Source: DASVSE01 sp036399715
GTDB taxonomy: Bacteria; Bacteroidota; Rhodothermia; Rhodothermales; Rubricoccaceae
NCBI GenBank assembly: GCA_036399715.1
Contig: DASWMO010000125.1
Location: forward strand, 1-20,525
DNA length: 20,525 bases
Reading direction: 5' to 3'
Both the position numbers and the translations under genes were made by a program. Below are positions 13,423-20,525 of the stretch, in pieces (position 1 is the stretch's first letter; each line of letters starts with the position of its first letter). Below the pieces are notes generated by a model. It searched no databases and was not told the DNA's origin. It saw only the letters and a program-made list of their open reading frames with translations.

Positions 13423-14313
13423 ATGATTCCCCGCGAGCTGTTCCGAAAAATCCGCCGCGTCGAGGTCCGCACGCGGGGCCTCGTCGAGAGCGTCTTCGGC
13501 GGCGAGTACCATTCGGCGTTCCGAGGGCGCGGCATCGAGTTCGCAGAGGTCCGGCCGTATCTCGTCGGCGATGACGTGCGGACGATCGACTGGAACGTCT
13601 CAGCACGGACCGGCGAGCCGTACGTGAAGCTCTTCGAGGAGGAGCGCGAGCAGACGCTGGTCCTCGCCGTGGACGTGTCGGGCAGCGCAGCCTTCGGGTC
13701 GGGCGCCTCGGCCAAGCGCGACGTCGCGGCCGAGGTTTGCGCCGTGCTCGGTTTCTCGGCCCTCCAGAGCGGCGACCGCGTCGGGCTCGTCCTCTTCACC
13801 GACGCCGTCGAGCGGTTTGTGGCGGCGCAGAAGGGCAAGCGCCACGTGCTCCGCGTGCTCCGCGACCTGTTCGCCCATGCTCCGCAGAGCCGCGGGACGG
13901 ACCTCGCGGGCGCGCTCGACCACGTGCTTCGGGTCGTCCGGCGGCGCGCCATCGTGGTCCTCGTGAGCGATTTTCTCGTGCCCGAGGCGCAGGCCGAGGC
14001 GACCGCGCGCGCGCTCCGGCGGGCGGCCCGGCGGCACGACCTCGTCGCCGTCCGCGTCGTGGACCCGCGCGAGGAGGCCCTCCCGGCCGTCGGCCTGCTG
14101 AGCATCGTCGACGCCGAGACGGGCATGGCCAGCGTCGTCGACACGTCGAGCGCGGCCGTGCGCGCGGCCTTCGCGCAGCGCGCCGCCGTGCGCGCGGCGC
14201 GGACCGAGGCGATGCTCGCCGCGTCGCGGGTGGACCACCTGACGGTCCGGACGGATACGGACTACGTCGACCCGCTCGCCGCGTTCTTTCGCCGCCGCGC
14301 GCGCCGCCGCTGA
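13423..14313 (+). CDS. DUF58 protein of the Bat (aerotolerance-type) operon
   Basis: The 296-residue soluble protein begins MIPRELFRKIRRVEVRTRGL, the usual start of this family, and shows GGEYHSAFRGRGIEFAEVRPY (26-46), GDDVRTIDWNVSARTG (49-64) and PYVKLFEEEREQTL. The C-terminal half is a von Willebrand A-like fold with a metal site D84-x-S86-x-S88, T159 and D183. In Bacteroidota such genes normally sit between moxR and batA and are thought to help a MoxR ATPase chaperone or metal-insertion system. Here no moxR precedes it; yceI is divergent. A GTG at 13402 (7 residues earlier) is an alternative start, with a poor AGTATTTC box (13374-13381) 20 nt before it. It is probably the first gene of the unit. 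Confidence 0.92.
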   Translation: MIPRELFRKIRRVEVRTRGLVESVFGGEYHSAFRGRGIEFAEVRPYLVGDDVRTIDWNVSARTGEPYVKLFEEEREQTLVLAVDVSGSAAFGSGASAKRDVAAEVCAVLGFSALQSGDRVGLVLFTDAVERFVAAQKGKRHVLRVLRDLFAHAPQSRGTDLAGALDHVLRVVRRRAIVVLVSDFLVPEAQAEATARALRRAARRHDLVAVRVVDPREEALPAVGLLSIVDAETGMASVVDTSSAAVRAAFAQRAAVRAARTEAMLAASRVDHLTVRTDTDYVDPLAAFFRRRARRR

Positions 14314-14319
14314 GCGCGT

Positions 14320-14356
14320 GCCGGGCCCGAGATTGCGAAGAAGCGCACGGCCCGGC
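14320..14356 (+). other. Hairpin between DUF58 and the BatD-like gene
   Basis: GCCGGGCC (14320-14327) pairs with GGCCCGGC (14349-14356), and inside TGCG (14334-14337) pairs with CGCA (14344-14347) around a 6-nt loop. No T-tract follows, so it may stabilise or attenuate the DUF58 transcript rather than end it. It lies 7 nt after the DUF58 stop. Confidence 0.4.
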
Positions 14357-14370
14357 CTGCTGCGCGCGTT

Positions 14371-14378
14371 GAACTTCC
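14371..14378 (+). promoter_or_regulatory. Weak -7-like box before the BatD-like gene
   Basis: GAACTTCC matches TAnnTTnn except for its first base and ends 21 nt before TTG 14400. It may provide an internal promoter for the rest of the Bat genes. Confidence 0.25.
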
Positions 14379-14399
14379 CGCCTCGCCACGCCTGCGCCG

Positions 14400-15407
14400 T
14401 TGTCCCCCCGGACCGCCCTGCCTCTCGCCCTGCTGCTCGCGGCCATCGCGCCGTCGGCCGTGCACGCGCAGGCCGCGGGTGCGCAAACTGCCGGCGCCCC
14501 GCGGCAGGCGCGCCTGACGGTCCTGGCCGACAGCGTCTCGGCCGGCGAGCGTGTCCGCATCGCCGTGGCTGTGGACCACGGGCCGGGCCGCTCGGCCCTT
14601 TTCCCGGAGGTGCCCGCGGGCGACGCCGAGACGGCGCCGCTGCTCGCCTTCGGCGACGCCGAAGCGTTCTCGGTCCGCCGCCTCCCGCCGCGCGTGCGCG
14701 GTGCCGTCCGGACCGACAGTGCGGTGTACGAAGTCGCCGTGTTCGCCGTCGACACGGCCCGCGTCGGGCCCGTCCGCGTGCGCCTTGTCGCGGGCCGCGA
14801 CACCGTCGACGTGCCGACGGGCGTCGCCGTCGTGCCCGTGCGGTCTGCGCTCCGCGACGGCTCGTCTGAGCCGGCGCCGCTGGGACCGCCGGACCCGTTT
14901 CCGGGCCTGCTGCCCGTCTGGATCGCGCTCGGCGTGCTGGCTGCGCTCGCAACGGCGGCCGGCGCCTGGATGCTCGCGCGGTGGCGCCGCCGCAGCCGGC
15001 CAGCCCTTCCACGGGCCGAGCCGTTCCCCGAGGCGTCGGCTGCCCTCGACGCCCTCGGCACGTCCGCGCCGACCGAGCGCACGCTCGGCGCGCGGCAGGC
15101 GCTGCGCGTCTACCTCGGGCGCCGCCTCGGCCTGCCCGCGCTCGAATCGACGACCGACGAGATCGTTCAGGCCCTCGCCGCCGACGCGCGCGTCCCCGAC
15201 GACGCCCATGCGGCTGCGCGGCGCGCCCTCGCCCTCGCCGACCTCGTCGCCTACGCCAGCTACGTGCCCGCGCCCGCCGCCGCCGACGGCGCCGTTGAGA
15301 CGGCCCGCACGGCCATCGCAAGCATCGAAGCGGCGACGGCCGCTCCTGCCGCCGAGGTGGCTGACGGCCAGGTCGCCCCCACTCCCGAGCCCGCACCGCT
15401 CCCGTGA
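14400..15407 (+). CDS. Single-pass membrane protein of the Bat operon with BatD/DUF4381-like C-terminal domain
   Basis: The 335-residue product starts with a signal peptide (SPRTALPLALLLAAIAPSAVHAQ). An extracytoplasmic, beta-rich part (about 37-150, including ARLTVLADSVSAGERVRIAVAV) resembles the beta-sandwich modules of BatD. One membrane segment (about 173-193, WIALGVLAALATAAGAWML) is followed by a basic stop (ARWRRRSR) and a helical cytoplasmic domain (about 205-312). That domain's pattern (ALRVYLGRRLGLPALESTTDEIVQAL, then RALALADLVAYASY) recalls the BatD C-terminus in this operon. The start is a rare TTG at 14400; no ATG or GTG lies close enough to keep the whole signal peptide. Its stop overlaps the BatA GTG by 4 nt. 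Proteins at this position are usually left hypothetical; a scaffold partner of BatA/BatB is inferred. Confidence 0.75.
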   Translation: MSPRTALPLALLLAAIAPSAVHAQAAGAQTAGAPRQARLTVLADSVSAGERVRIAVAVDHGPGRSALFPEVPAGDAETAPLLAFGDAEAFSVRRLPPRVRGAVRTDSAVYEVAVFAVDTARVGPVRVRLVAGRDTVDVPTGVAVVPVRSALRDGSSEPAPLGPPDPFPGLLPVWIALGVLAALATAAGAWMLARWRRRSRPALPRAEPFPEASAALDALGTSAPTERTLGARQALRVYLGRRLGLPALESTTDEIVQALAADARVPDDAHAAARRALALADLVAYASYVPAPAAADGAVETARTAIASIEAATAAPAAEVADGQVAPTPEPAPLP

Positions 15408-16399
15408 CCCTCGCCTCGCCGCTGTGGCTCCTGCTGCTCGCCGCCGTGCCCGCGCTCGCGTGGCACGCGCGGCGGCGCGCGGGCATCCGGGCCGGCCGGT
15501 CCGAGGGCGTGCGCTTCTCTGCCGCCGCCGACACCGCGGCGCTCCCCGTCGCCGGGTGGGCGCGGTTCGGATGGCTGCCCGGCGCGCTGCGCCTGACGGC
15601 CCTCGCGCTCGCCATCATCGCGCTCGCGCGGCCGCAGCGCCGCGACGCGTCCGTCTCGCGCTCGGCCGAGGGCATCGACATCGTGCTCGCGCTCGACGCC
15701 TCGACCTCAATGCAGGCCGACGACTTCCCGCCCAACCGCTTCGAGGCCGCCAAGGCCGTCGCCGCCGAGTTCGTCCGCGGCCGCACGTCGGACCGCGTCG
15801 GGCTCGTCGTCTTTGCGGCCCAGGCGTACACGCAGGCGCCGCTGACGCTCGATTACCCGTTCCTGCTCGCAATGCTGCGCGAGGTCCAGATGGGCACGAT
15901 CGAGGACGGGACCGCCATCGGGACCGCCATCGCGACCGGCTCGGCGCGCCTGCGCGACTCCGAGGCGGCGAGCAAGGTTCTCATCCTGCTCACGGACGGC
16001 CAGAGCAACCGCGGGCAGGTGGACCCCGAGACGGCTGCCGAGGCCGCCCGCGCGCTCGGCGTCCGCATCTACGCCATCGGCGTCGGCGGCGACGGCGGCC
16101 TCGGCGGAGGCGGGGCGGCCAGCCCGTTCGGCGGGATGCTCGCCCCGCCACCGACCCAGATCGACGAGACCACGCTGCGGGCCGTTGCTGAGACGACCGG
16201 CGGGCGCTACTTCCGCGCGACCGACGTCGAGGCGCTCCGCTCGATCTATGCCGCCATCGGCGAGATGGAGACGACGCGGGTCGAGGAAACCGTCCTCCTG
16301 GACGTCGAGGAGTTGTACCGCCTCGCGCTGTGGCCGGCCCTGCTGTGCCTCGTCGCCGCCACCGTGCTGTCGAGCACCCGCCTTCGCCGCGTCCCGTGA
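15404..16399 (+). CDS. batA: BatA-like von Willebrand factor A membrane protein
   Basis: The 331-residue protein has an N-terminal hydrophobic segment (about 4-20), a second at about 61-76 ending in ARPQ, and a large vWA domain. The metal site is complete: D98-A-S100-T-S102, T170 in GTAIGTAIA, and D198 in LLTDG. A C-terminal membrane segment lies at about 307-325. ALARPQ before the domain, SEGIDIVLALDASTSM-like spacing and GGRYFRATD late in the domain are typical of BatA. A Gly-rich loop (GDGGLGGGGAASPFGG, 229-244) is an expanded region. GTG 15404 overlaps the preceding stop (GTGA). BatA and BatB are thought to form a membrane complex linked to oxidative-stress tolerance; the molecular role is not settled. 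Confidence 0.93.
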   Translation: MTLASPLWLLLLAAVPALAWHARRRAGIRAGRSEGVRFSAAADTAALPVAGWARFGWLPGALRLTALALAIIALARPQRRDASVSRSAEGIDIVLALDASTSMQADDFPPNRFEAAKAVAAEFVRGRTSDRVGLVVFAAQAYTQAPLTLDYPFLLAMLREVQMGTIEDGTAIGTAIATGSARLRDSEAASKVLILLTDGQSNRGQVDPETAAEAARALGVRIYAIGVGGDGGLGGGGAASPFGGMLAPPPTQIDETTLRAVAETTGGRYFRATDVEALRSIYAAIGEMETTRVEETVLLDVEELYRLALWPALLCLVAATVLSSTRLRRVP

Positions 16400-17514
16400 T
16401 GACGTTCCGCTCGCCCGTTCTCCTTTTCCTCGCGCTCGCCCTCGTGCCCGCGGCCGTCGCCCTCGCGCTCTACGCGGCTCGCCGGCGTACGGAGGCGCTG
16501 CGCCTCTTTCTCGGCCCGCGCGCGGCCGAGCAGGCCCGGCGTCTGGCGCCGCTCGTGCGGCTGCGGTCGATTCGCGCCGCGCTGACGGCGATGGCCCTCG
16601 GCGCGTTCGGCGTCGCCCTCGCCGGCCCACGGCTTGGCGCGACGAGCCGCGACGCCGCGACCGAGAGCCTGGACCTCGTCATCGCCCTCGACGTCTCGAA
16701 CTCGATGCGGACGCAGGATGTCGCCCCGAGCCGGCTGGAACGCGCAACGCTGGAGATCGAGCGCGTCGTCGAGGCACGCCGCGGCGACCGCGTCGGGCTG
16801 GTGATCTTTGCCGGAGAAGCCTTCCTGCAGTGTCCGCTCACGACCGACCGCTCGGCCGTGCGCCTCTTTCTCGAATCCGTGGACCCCGAGCAGATCGCGA
16901 TCCAGGGAACCGACTTCTCGGCCGCACTCGCCGTCGCGAGGGAGGCGTTCGACGCGGCGAGCGCGGACCCGGCGACGGCCGAGCGACCGCGGGCGCTGCT
17001 CGTCGTGAGCGACGGCGAGGACCATGAGGGTGGCCTCGGCGAGGCGGCGGCGGCCCTGCGCGAGAGCGGCGTGACCGTCCTTGCGCTCGGCGTCGGGACC
17101 GACGCCGGCGGACCCGTCCCGGACGTGCAGCGCGGGCAGGCCGGCGGCTTCAAGCGCGACCGGGCCGGCCAGACCGTGATCTCGACCTACAAGGACGGCG
17201 TCCTCCGCGACCTCGCGGGCCGAACGGGCGTCGTGCGCGTCGGCGAGGGCGGCTCTGCCGCGGGGCAGGTCAACGAGCGCCTCGCCGGGCTCGACCGAGC
17301 GGTCGTGGCCGAGAGCCGCGTCGAGGCGGCGGCCGAGCGCTTCCAGTGGCCGCTCGCGCTCGGCGTGCTGCTGCTGATCGCAGAGCGCGCGCTCGCGCGC
17401 TTCGGCCTCCCGCGGCGGCGCCTGTTCCGCCGCGTTGGGCGCCGCGCCGCGCCGCGCCCGACCGCCGTGCCGCCCACTCTCTCGCCTGCCGCCGCGCCCG
17501 ACACGCCCGCCTGA
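16399..17514 (+). CDS. batB: BatB-like von Willebrand factor A membrane protein
   Basis: The 371-residue protein has N-terminal membrane segments (about 6-26 and 59-77), then a vWA domain with D98-V-S100-N-S102, T171 and D205 (VSDGEDHEG). SNSM followed by R-x-x-D-V-x-P-S-R-L-E-R, and ISTYKDGVLRDLAGRTGG-type sequence near 262-276, are typical of BatB. A C-terminal hydrophobic segment (about 316-329) is followed by an Arg/Pro-rich tail to 371, longer than usual. The start is ATG 16399 in a TGATG overlap with batA; GTG 16396 is possible but adds one residue only. It likely pairs with BatA in the membrane. Confidence 0.93.
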   Translation: MTFRSPVLLFLALALVPAAVALALYAARRRTEALRLFLGPRAAEQARRLAPLVRLRSIRAALTAMALGAFGVALAGPRLGATSRDAATESLDLVIALDVSNSMRTQDVAPSRLERATLEIERVVEARRGDRVGLVIFAGEAFLQCPLTTDRSAVRLFLESVDPEQIAIQGTDFSAALAVAREAFDAASADPATAERPRALLVVSDGEDHEGGLGEAAAALRESGVTVLALGVGTDAGGPVPDVQRGQAGGFKRDRAGQTVISTYKDGVLRDLAGRTGVVRVGEGGSAAGQVNERLAGLDRAVVAESRVEAAAERFQWPLALGVLLLIAERALARFGLPRRRLFRRVGRRAAPRPTAVPPTLSPAAAPDTPA

Positions 17515-18287
17515 TGCTCCGCACCGCCGCGTTTCTGCTCCTCGCGTTCGGGTTCGCCGCGCTCCAGCCGGGCGCGCGCGATGGACGGGCCGGCAATCGC
17601 CTCCTCGCGGCGGGCGACGTGCGCGGCGCTGCGGCCGCGTTCCGGGCGGGGACAGAGCGCGCGGGCGTGCCGGACGACCTCGCAGCCCGCCTCTGGCACA
17701 ACCTCGGCCTCGCCCTCGCGAGAGACACGACGGACGCGCCCGACGCCCCGCCCGTCGACTCGCTCGCCATCCCGGCCGACAGCGCCTTCGCCCAGGCGCT
17801 CCGCCTCGCCGCAGACCCCGCCGACCGCGCCCGGATCGCCTACGACGCCGGCACGGCGGCCCTGATCGCCGGTGACGCCGCGGCGGCCGTCGCGCTCCTG
17901 CGCCGCTCGCTCGTCCTCGATCCCGCCCGTCTCGCCGCACGCCGCAACTACGAGATCGCCCGCCGGGCGCTCGCCCGGCAAACGCCGCCGACACCTCCCG
18001 AGCCGTCCGACGAGGCCCGTCGCATCAAGGCACGCGCCGACGCGCTCGTCGCCGAGCGGCGCTACCGCGACGCCCTCGACACGATGACCGAAGGCCTCGC
18101 GCGCGACTCGACCGTCGCCGCGTTCGCGGACTTTACCGACCGCCTCGGTAAGGTCGTCGAGATTGAGGAAGACCCGGCGCGCGCGCGCGGCAGCGGGCCA
18201 GAGACGACCGGCCCGCCGGCTCCCGTTGCTCCCGCGCCGACTTCACGGCCCCCGAATCCGGCGCCCGCCGGCCCGACCCGCCTCTGA
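17514..18287 (+). CDS. TPR-containing Bat operon protein
   Basis: The 257-residue protein has a hydrophobic N-terminus (MLRTAAFLLLAFGFAALQPG) that is a signal peptide or anchor. Degenerate TPR helices follow at about 25-47 (GNRLLAAGDVRGAAAAFRAG), 57-68, 105-150 (DAGTAALIAGDAAAAVALLRRSLVLDP) and 173-205 (ADALVAERRYRDALDTMTEGL). The last 35 residues are Pro/Ala-rich and disordered. Repeats rich in Ala at the helix-packing positions suit protein binding in the periplasm. Position after batB matches the TPR genes called batC or batE in Bacteroidota. It starts in a TGATG overlap and ends in another. The next gene better resembles batC, so this is a second TPR protein of the unit. Confidence 0.82.
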   Translation: MLRTAAFLLLAFGFAALQPGARDGRAGNRLLAAGDVRGAAAAFRAGTERAGVPDDLAARLWHNLGLALARDTTDAPDAPPVDSLAIPADSAFAQALRLAADPADRARIAYDAGTAALIAGDAAAAVALLRRSLVLDPARLAARRNYEIARRALARQTPPTPPEPSDEARRIKARADALVAERRYRDALDTMTEGLARDSTVAAFADFTDRLGKVVEIEEDPARARGSGPETTGPPAPVAPAPTSRPPNPAPAGPTRL

Positions 18288-18781
18288 TGAAGCGCCTCTT
18301 TCTGATTCTGCTCGCCCTGCCCGCCGCGGCGCTCGCGCAGCGCGCCTCCGGGCCGTCGCCCGGGAGTCCGCCGCCTGAGGCGGCCGAGCGCTACCACGAG
18401 GCCGCGCGCCTCTACGTCGGCGGCCAGAATGCGCCCGCACTCGCCGCCGCCGAAGCCGCCGTCGCGCTCGCGCCCGACGACCAGAAGGCCGTCGCCCTGC
18501 GCGACCTCCTCCGCCAGCAGAACGACAGCCCACCGCCGCCGAGCGACTCCCCGGACGAGCCGCCCCCGCCGCCCGACGACGGCGGACAGACGCCACCGCC
18601 CCCCGGCCCGCAGCCGCCCGACTCGCCGGCCCCCTCGGACCGCCCCGGCCCTGAGCCCGACGGCATGAGCCGCGAGCAGGCCGAGCGCATCCTCGACGCC
18701 GTCGGCGGCGACGAGCGACAGCTCTTGCGCCGCTTCCGCCGCGCCCCGTCGCGCGTGCGCACCAACGAGCAGGACTGGTGA
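18287..18781 (+). CDS. BatC-like TPR/proline-rich protein
   Basis: The 164-residue product has a signal peptide (MKRLFLILLALPAAALAQ). One TPR pair follows at about 34-77 (AERYHEAARLYVGGQNAPALAAAEAAVALAPDD is the recognisable part). Then comes a Pro/Asp-rich linker (about 81-128), almost without other residues. The C-terminal block SREQAERILDAVGGDERQL, followed by basic residues and the end RTNEQDW, matches the conserved tail of BatC-type proteins (S-x-E-x-A-x-x-x-L-D-A-x-x-x-x-E and a final D-W). It starts in a TGATG overlap, and its stop overlaps the batD GTG. It is probably an exported partner of BatB/BatD. Confidence 0.8.
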   Translation: MKRLFLILLALPAAALAQRASGPSPGSPPPEAAERYHEAARLYVGGQNAPALAAAEAAVALAPDDQKAVALRDLLRQQNDSPPPPSDSPDEPPPPPDDGGQTPPPPGPQPPDSPAPSDRPGPEPDGMSREQAERILDAVGGDERQLLRRFRRAPSRVRTNEQDW

Positions 18782-20525
18782 CCCGACGCCTCGCCCCCCG
18801 CGCCGCGGCCCGTCCCCTCGCCGCGCTCCTCATCGCACTCACGCTCGGAGTTGCCGGCCCGGCCGCGGCCCAGACGCGGGCCTCCGTCCGCGTCTCGCCG
18901 ACGCGCGTCGCCGTCGGCGGGCGCGTCGCGTACACGCTGACGCTGCGCGGCGCGCCCGGCCGCGCCTTCCCGACGCCGCCGGCGACTGCTGGCCTCCGAG
19001 CGGTCCAGGCCTCGCCGACGTCCGACGCGACGCTGCAGGTCAACGGCGACATCCAGCGCGAACTCACGTGGACCTTCGAGGCCGTCCGCCCGGGCCCGGC
19101 CCGCATCGGCCCGTTCCGCGTGGACCTCGGCGGCGGACGCGAGTTGAGCATCCAGGCGGCGAGCGTGACCGTCACCGGCAGCGCGTCGCCGAACCCGCAG
19201 GCAGCGCGCGGGCGCGCGGCCCCACCCACCGCCCGCGCGCCAGGTGAGCGGGCCGACCTGTTCGCACGCATCGAACTCAGCGCCGAGCGTGTCGTCGTCG
19301 GGCAGCAGGTCGTCGCCGAAGTCGTGCTGTATTTCGACCCCGACCTGCAGCCGCGGCAGACGCTCGCGGCGGGCTCGTGGGACGCACCTGGCTTCTGGCG
19401 CGAAGAGCTCGACGTCGCCTCGACCGTCCCGCACCCCGTTACGCTCGGCGGGCGCGCCTTCGAGGCCGTCACGCTCGCACGCCTCGCTCTCTTTCCGACG
19501 CGCGCGGGCCGCCTGATGCTGCCGCCGATGCGCTTCGCAGTCGACTTTCTGCGCGTCGACCCGTTCGGGATCGACCCCAACGACCCGTTCGCGCCCTTTT
19601 TCGCGCCGTTCTCCGGCGGCCTCGAAGAGGTCGAGGTCGAGGCGCCCGCCACGTCGCTCGACGTCACGGCGCTCCCGCCCGGAGCGCCGGCCGGCTTCTC
19701 CGGCGCTGTCGGGCAGTTCACGATGCAGGCGGCGCCGGTCTCCCAGGCGGCGTCGGTCGGCGAGCCCGTCGTGGTCGAGATCACGGTCGCCGGCACGGGC
19801 AACGTCGCCACGCTCGGCGCGCCGGCCCTCGCGACGCCGCGCGGGGCCGACGCCTTCCCGCCGCGCGACGAGGCCGACATCGACCGGACGGGCGACCGCG
19901 TGCGCGGCCGCCGCACGTTCCGCTACACGCTCGTCCCGCAGGTTCCCGGCTCGCTCGACGTCCCGCCGGCCGTGTGGACCTTTTTCGACCCCGAGACGGG
20001 CATCTACCAGACGCTCGGGACGGACTCCACGCGCGTCGCCGTCTCGGGCGTGGCCGTGCCGGCGAGCGGGCCCAGCCCGGCAGGTCCGGCCGCGGACCTG
20101 ATCGCCGAGGCGTCGTGGTCGCGCCGCGGACTGCCCGTGGGCGTCCTGTGGGGCGTTCTCGGAACGGGACTGGCGCTGCCGGCCGTCGCCCTCGGCGCGG
20201 TTGCCGCCGTCCGCAGCCGCCGCCGCGCGGCGACGGCCGACACGCCCGAGAACCGCCGCCGCCACGCCCTCGCCCGTGCCGAGGCCCGCCTCGCCGAGAT
20301 CCGGGCGGCGGCCGAGGCGCGCACGCTGGCCGGGCCCGACGCCTGCGCCGCCGCCGAGCGGGCCGTCCACGCGTTTCTCTCGGACCGCTTCGGCATCGCC
20401 TCAGCCGGCCTCGACCGGACGGCCCTCGCGGCGGCCCTCGACGCGGCGGCGGTGCCCGGAGCGGCACGGGTGCTCGCCGTCCTCGCCGCGCTCGATGTCG
20501 GGCAGTTCGCCCCGGCACTCGCCCG
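18778..20525 (+). CDS. batD: BatD (oxygen-tolerance family) protein, cut by the window end
   Basis: 582 residues are visible. GTG 18778 (GTGA overlap) opens a signal peptide (LAALLIALTLGVAGPAAAQ). Extracytoplasmic beta-sandwich domains follow, beginning ASVRVSPTRVAVGGRVAYTLTLRG. The middle contains VVVGQQVVAEVVLYF and RVDPFGIDPNDPFAPFF. The family hallmark PPGAPAGFSGAVGQFTM is at about 300-316, and FRYTLVPQVPGSLDVPP at about 381-397. A membrane segment lies near 453-478, followed by basic residues and a helical cytoplasmic domain with AVHAFLSDRFGI. The stop is outside the window. BatD is known from Bacteroides aerotolerance operons as a membrane protein working with BatA/B; its biochemical role is unresolved. 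No frameshift is seen in the visible part. Confidence 0.92.
   Translation, partial: MTRRLAPRAAARPLAALLIALTLGVAGPAAAQTRASVRVSPTRVAVGGRVAYTLTLRGAPGRAFPTPPATAGLRAVQASPTSDATLQVNGDIQRELTWTFEAVRPGPARIGPFRVDLGGGRELSIQAASVTVTGSASPNPQAARGRAAPPTARAPGERADLFARIELSAERVVVGQQVVAEVVLYFDPDLQPRQTLAAGSWDAPGFWREELDVASTVPHPVTLGGRAFEAVTLARLALFPTRAGRLMLPPMRFAVDFLRVDPFGIDPNDPFAPFFAPFSGGLEEVEVEAPATSLDVTALPPGAPAGFSGAVGQFTMQAAPVSQAASVGEPVVVEITVAGTGNVATLGAPALATPRGADAFPPRDEADIDRTGDRVRGRRTFRYTLVPQVPGSLDVPPAVWTFFDPETGIYQTLGTDSTRVAVSGVAVPASGPSPAGPAADLIAEASWSRRGLPVGVLWGVLGTGLALPAVALGAVAAVRSRRRAATADTPENRRRHALARAEARLAEIRAAAEARTLAGPDACAAAERAVHAFLSDRFGIASAGLDRTALAAALDAAAVPGAARVLAVLAALDVGQFAPALA

Noticed and set aside
13600..15831. 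743-codon minus-strand open frame opposite the Bat genes
   Set aside because: The translation is Arg/Ala/Pro low-complexity, and the plus strand encodes DUF58, the BatD-like protein and BatA with intact motifs.
18412..20370. 652-codon minus-strand open frame opposite batD
   Set aside because: Mirror of the batD and batC codons, Arg/Gly/Asp-rich, no recognisable domain.
1..20525. CRISPR array, rRNA, prophage or insertion sequence
   Set aside because: No regularly spaced repeats, rRNA signatures, integrase, phage structural genes or transposase motifs were seen on either strand.

Overview
The window is very GC-rich (roughly 70 percent) and densely coded. It looks like a chromosome segment of a high-GC member of the Bacteroidota/Rhodothermota, most plausibly Rhodothermales (Rubricoccaceae- or Salinibacter-like). 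Three things point there: a Bat operon (DUF58, BatA, BatB, TPR, BatC, BatD) at the right end, start codons without Shine-Dalgarno sequences behind pyrimidine-rich leaders, and repeated TAnnTTnn boxes about 20-21 nt upstream of start codons that resemble the Bacteroidota -7 element. The taxonomic call is inference.

Left part (1-5447): the 3' end of a VOC/PhnB-like protein, a zinc alcohol dehydrogenase of the cinnamyl/YahK type, a gene-poor stretch of about 770 bp with lower GC and small repeats, a small putative secreted protein, an NmrA-type NAD(P)-binding protein on the minus strand, a secreted S1/P1-nuclease/phospholipase C-like zinc protein, and a DUF72 protein. These look like independent, single-gene units.

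Middle (5448-11388): dapF (lysine/peptidoglycan precursor synthesis) on the minus strand, divergent from a four-gene operon with 4-nt GTGA overlaps. The operon encodes a flippase-like/LPG-synthase-TM membrane protein, a family 2 glycosyltransferase, a NodB deacetylase without signal peptide, and a second family 2 glycosyltransferase. Together they suggest synthesis and export of a membrane-linked, deacetylated glycan or glycolipid. After it comes a stand-alone two-repeat AP2/ERF-like DNA-binding protein with its own promoter.

Right part (11389-20525): on the minus strand, yceI, purQ and an SRPBCC protein (purQ and SRPBCC overlap). A hairpin plus T-tract lies between the likely purQ promoter and the purQ start. 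Divergent from yceI, across a 90-bp spacer with a near-perfect palindrome, is the Bat cluster: DUF58, a BatD-like single-pass protein, BatA, BatB, a TPR protein, a BatC-like protein and BatD (cut by the window end). From the second gene on, every junction overlaps by 1-4 nt. The usual moxR ATPase gene is not next to DUF58 in this window. No tRNA, rRNA, CRISPR array or intact mobile element was seen.
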